Below, one piece after another: positions 22,016 to 24,654 of a stretch of 24,654 nucleotides of DNA. The position numbers and the translations under genes are program-made. Location: positions 1 through 24,654 of the forward strand of contig JBBDNV010000089.1 of NCBI GenBank assembly GCA_040877415.1. Direction: 5' to 3'. Positions within the stretch are counted from its first letter, which is position 1, and every line of letters starts with the position of its first letter. Below the pieces are notes generated by a model that was not told where the DNA came from, ran no database searches, and saw only the letters and a list, made by a program, of their open reading frames with translations. Source of the stretch: JBBDNV01 sp040877415 (lineage in GTDB: Bacteria > Planctomycetota > Planctomycetia > Pirellulales > PALSA-1355).

Positions 22016-23719
22016 GCACCCGGTTTTTCAAGCAATACGGCAGCACGGGTGGACAAGCCACCCGTGGCACCGTGGCTTGCGATTTTGGCGTTTAGCGGGC
22101 TGTTGATTGCTCAGGTCGCGCCCGTCTCGGCCGATGAAGCCGCAAAGCCGCTCGACAGTGAACAACGGCTCGTCGAGCGGCGTGCCGCTCGGTTCAAGGA
22201 GCTGCCGCCCCCGCCCCAGCCGCCGGCGGTCGACGCGCCGGTCTACAATCCGATCGATCAATTCATCGCGGCCAGGTGGGCCCTGGCGCCCGGCGGCGCC
22301 GAGCCGGAATTGTGTGACGACGCCACGTTCTTGCGACGCGCGTACCTCGACGTGATCGGCGTCATCCCCACGGTCGTCGAAGCCAACCGATTTCTGGCTT
22401 CGCGCGGAGGCCGCGAGAAGCGCCAGAGCCTGGTCGACCAATTGCTCGCGCGCGACGCCGACTACGCGGCCCATTGGACGTCGTTCTGGGAAGACGCGCT
22501 AGCGAGCCAACACGTGCTGTCGCAAGGGGGCATTCTGACGCGCGGCAACTACCGTGACTGGCTGCTGGCCAGCTTCCAGCACAATCGCCCGTACGACGTG
22601 ATGGTGGCCGAGTTGATCGATCCCACGATGCCCGGCCGCCGTCCGCCCGAGTCGAAGGAGGTGCTGGGCAAGACGTTTCCGATCGAGTATGTGCGCAACG
22701 AAGATCACACCGCCACGCTGCAGACGGCGGCCAACGTGGGCCAGGTGTTTCTGGGCACCAGCATGAAATGCGCAAGCTGCCACGACCATTTTGAAAACAG
22801 CGAATGGCCGCAAGAGCGTTTCCTGGCCTTCGCCGGGCTGTTCGCGCCGGCCGATTTGGAGAAAATCCGCTGCGAATTGAAAACAGGCCAGACCGTGCCG
22901 GCCCGCTTCCCCTTCGACTTGCCCGGCGCCGCGGCCGAAGTTCCCACCGGCGTGGCCGAGCGGCTGCACCTGGTGGCCGGGCTGATCACCGATCCGGCCA
23001 ATCCGCGGTTTGCCCGCTCGATCGTCAACCGCTTGTGGAAGCGTTATTTCGGCCTGGGCCTGTTCGAGCCGGCCGACGATTTCAGGCTCGACGTCCCGCC
23101 GAGCCATCCGGAGCTATTGGATTGGCTGGCCTACGACATGATCGAGCACGGCTGCGATCTGAAACACACGATTCGCCTCATTCTCACCAGCCGCACGTAC
23201 CAGCTTCGCTACGATCCTCGGTTGGCCGACCGCTTCGACGTTGCGCAAAAGAGCGCGCCGCGCTATTTCCGTTCTCCGGGGCTGCGCAGGCTCACGGCCG
23301 AGCAGTTGCTCGACAGCGTTCGCGTCGCGGCCGGCGGCCAATTCGAGCCGGCCGCGCGGACGTTTCTCGACGTTCGCTCGACCGCGCTGTCGCGCGCCCT
23401 AGGCCGGCCGGCCTCGCGCAACGAGATCAGCACCTCGCGCCCCGACGACGCCGCCGTCGTGCAAGCGCTCGAACTCATCAACGGCAGCGAGCTGCACGAG
23501 ATGATCTACACCGCTCGGCGGCTGGCCGCAGACGCCGCGCGCCAGGATCCGCGGCGGCTGGTCGACGGGCTGTATCGGGCCGCGCTGTCGCGGCGGGCAA
23601 GCGTGGCCGAACGAAACGCCGGCAGGGTCTACCTGCTGGCCGCCGATTCACCCGAGGAAGCCATGAAAGACATGCTGTGGGCCCTGGTGTGCAGCCCCGA
23701 ATTTCAATACATCCAGTAA
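22013..23719 (+). CDS. Secreted DUF1549/DUF1553 protein
   Basis: A 568-residue planctomycete-type protein, counting from ATG 22013. A signal peptide is visible (WLAILAFSGLLIAQVAPVSA, cleavage near residue 40). DUF1549 covers about 78-285 with FLRRAYLDVIGVIPT (106-120) and a CxxCH motif C253-A-S-C256-H257-DHF, which could bind haem or metal. DUF1553 covers about 320-555 with NPRFARSIVNRLWKRYFG and RTYQLRY. It lacks the planctomycete cytochrome domain (PSCyt1) found at the front of many relatives, so it is a short form. DUF1501 follows after 5 bases. These pairs are thought to be involved in extracellular polymer breakdown or redox, but function is unproven. The start codon is uncertain because two palindromic repeats run into the 5' end; GTG 22049 and GTG 22064 are in-frame alternatives. 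Confidence 0.9.
   Translation: MAPGFSSNTAARVDKPPVAPWLAILAFSGLLIAQVAPVSADEAAKPLDSEQRLVERRAARFKELPPPPQPPAVDAPVYNPIDQFIAARWALAPGGAEPELCDDATFLRRAYLDVIGVIPTVVEANRFLASRGGREKRQSLVDQLLARDADYAAHWTSFWEDALASQHVLSQGGILTRGNYRDWLLASFQHNRPYDVMVAELIDPTMPGRRPPESKEVLGKTFPIEYVRNEDHTATLQTAANVGQVFLGTSMKCASCHDHFENSEWPQERFLAFAGLFAPADLEKIRCELKTGQTVPARFPFDLPGAAAEVPTGVAERLHLVAGLITDPANPRFARSIVNRLWKRYFGLGLFEPADDFRLDVPPSHPELLDWLAYDMIEHGCDLKHTIRLILTSRTYQLRYDPRLADRFDVAQKSAPRYFRSPGLRRLTAEQLLDSVRVAAGGQFEPAARTFLDVRSTALSRALGRPASRNEISTSRPDDAAVVQALELINGSELHEMIYTARRLAADAARQDPRRLVDGLYRAALSRRASVAERNAGRVYLLAADSPEEAMKDMLWALVCSPEFQYIQ
22044..22066. repeat. CACGGGTGG palindrome inside the DUF1549 5' end
   Basis: Perfect 9-bp stem CACGGGTGG/CCACCCGTG with loop ACAAG. 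It is a second, different repeat family directly after copy 3. It encodes residues near 11-18 of the annotated frame (RVDKPPV) or, if translation starts later, supplies a GTG start codon itself. Confidence 0.75.
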
Positions 23720-23724
23720 CGCGC

Positions 23725-24654
23725 ATGGACCAGCCCATCAATCGCCGCCAATTCGTAATCCGCTCGCTGGCCGGCGGCGCCGCGCTTGTTGGCGGCTCGC
23801 TCTCCCCGCGCGCTGGGTCGTGGGCCGCCGCCGAACCCATGGCCGACAAGCTCGCCGCCAAGGCCGACTCGGTCATCTTCATCTGGCTGCCCGGCGGAAT
23901 CGCGCAGGCCGACACCTGGGATCCCAAGAAGTACACGCCCTTCGAGGCCGGCATGAAAGGCAGCGAAGTCTTGGGCACCTGCCCGTCCATCCCCACGTCG
24001 GTCGACGGCCTGCGCTTCGGCGAAGGCTTGGAGAATATGGCCTCGCTGATGCACCACGGCACCGTGCTGCGCAGCCTCACCAACGCCACCAAGTTCGGCG
24101 CCGTGCACTTGAAGGCCCAGTATTACATGATGACCGGCTATTTGTTCCCGGTCGGGCTCAAGGCGCCCTCGATGGGCGCGGTCGTGGGCCGCACGCTGGG
24201 GCCGCGGGCCGAAAACGTGCCGCCGTACATCTACATCGGCCGCGACATCGATACCAGCGACGACGAGAAGCAGTTCATCAGCGAGTACGTCGGGCCGGGC
24301 TTTTACGGCGTCAAGCACGCGCCGTTCATGATTCCCGATCCGACCAGGGGGCTGGCCACGCTAGAGGCCGCGGCCGGCATGACCCGAGAGCGGCTCGATC
24401 GTCGATTGAAATTTCTGGAGAGCGTCCATCGGTTGTCGGCCGAGCCGCTGCGAAAAGCGCCGGCGGCCGCAGACTACATGAACATCATGGAGTCGGCCCG
24501 GGCGATGATGGATTCGCCGGTCAAACGGGCGTTTGACTACGCCGCCGATGAATCGCCCGCCACCCTGGCCGCTTACGAGCCCGCGATCGAGCCGGACGCG
24601 ATTCTCGACAAGTCGTACTACTACGGCCGGCGGTTCGGCCACGGACTGCTGTTG
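23725..24654 (+). CDS. DUF1501 family Tat-exported protein (partial, cut by window end)
   Basis: An open frame of 310 codons from ATG 23725 runs off the right edge, so the C-terminus is missing (family members are usually above 400 residues). It begins MDQPINRRQFVIRSLAGGAALVGGS, a twin-arginine signal, so it is exported folded. The next strand VIFIWLPGGIAQADTWDPK (50-68) is the DUF1501 hallmark, an alkaline phosphatase/sulfatase-like fold start. LRFGEGLENMASLMHHGTVLRSL and later GAVHLKAQYYMMTG fit the same family. The start is five bases after the DUF1549/DUF1553 stop, so the two form one operon, the usual arrangement in planctomycetes. No enzymatic activity is established for DUF1501. Confidence 0.92.
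   Translation, partial: MDQPINRRQFVIRSLAGGAALVGGSLSPRAGSWAAAEPMADKLAAKADSVIFIWLPGGIAQADTWDPKKYTPFEAGMKGSEVLGTCPSIPTSVDGLRFGEGLENMASLMHHGTVLRSLTNATKFGAVHLKAQYYMMTGYLFPVGLKAPSMGAVVGRTLGPRAENVPPYIYIGRDIDTSDDEKQFISEYVGPGFYGVKHAPFMIPDPTRGLATLEAAAGMTRERLDRRLKFLESVHRLSAEPLRKAPAAADYMNIMESARAMMDSPVKRAFDYAADESPATLAAYEPAIEPDAILDKSYYYGRRFGHGLLL

Noticed and set aside
3485..22066. Palindromic repeats as a CRISPR array or transposon ends
   Set aside because: The repeats are few, unevenly spaced, of different families and contain no spacers of constant size; no cas gene or transposase is present.

Overview
The window looks like a chromosomal segment of a Planctomycetes bacterium, probably of the Pirellulales/Rhodopirellula type. 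The evidence is a secreted DUF1549/DUF1553 protein with a CxxCH motif directly followed by a Tat-exported DUF1501 protein, a Tat-type Gfo/Idh/MocA oxidoreductase, large secreted HEAT/TPR and transglutaminase-like proteins, high GC content, few Shine-Dalgarno sequences, and many different palindromic repeats between genes. No phage, transposase, integrase, CRISPR array, rRNA or tRNA was seen.

Region 1 (about 180-8960, all minus strand). An alpha-glucan (glycogen) block runs in transcription order: glycogen synthase glgA (GTG start at 7443), an amylopullulanase-type GH57 glycosidase, a GalT-fold nucleotidyltransferase, and a GH57 4-alpha-glucanotransferase/alpha-amylase-type enzyme. Upstream of them, on the same strand, is a class I aspartate aminotransferase. 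The block ends in a 47-bp perfect palindrome with flanking A/T runs that can work as a terminator.

Region 2 (8961-9780) is the divergent junction. From here on all genes are on the plus strand. It holds a 38-residue Lys/Arg-rich peptide gene with a good Shine-Dalgarno sequence and a textbook intrinsic terminator.

Region 3 (9780-17858) holds a DEAD-box RNA helicase, a secreted HExxH-like (HEGTH) metallopeptidase-like protein with a LecA-like lectin domain, serine hydroxymethyltransferase glyA, a single-domain response regulator, a family 2 glycosyltransferase and a secreted HEAT/TPR protein.

Region 4 (18011-24654) holds a monomeric sarcosine oxidase-type flavoenzyme followed closely by a Tat-exported Gfo/Idh/MocA protein, then a secreted transglutaminase-like protein with a strong sigma70-type promoter, then the DUF1549/DUF1553 - DUF1501 pair. 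The last gene is cut by the window edge.

At least six different palindromic repeat families sit in the intergenic gaps. One of them appears three times, and repeats run into the 5' end of the DUF1549 gene. No clear new defence or mobile system is visible. The points most worth checking are the GalT-like enzyme as a possible ADP-glucose phosphorylase inside a glycogen cluster, the tiny histone-tail-like protein, the peptidase-lectin fusion, and the repeat-supplied start of the DUF1549 gene.
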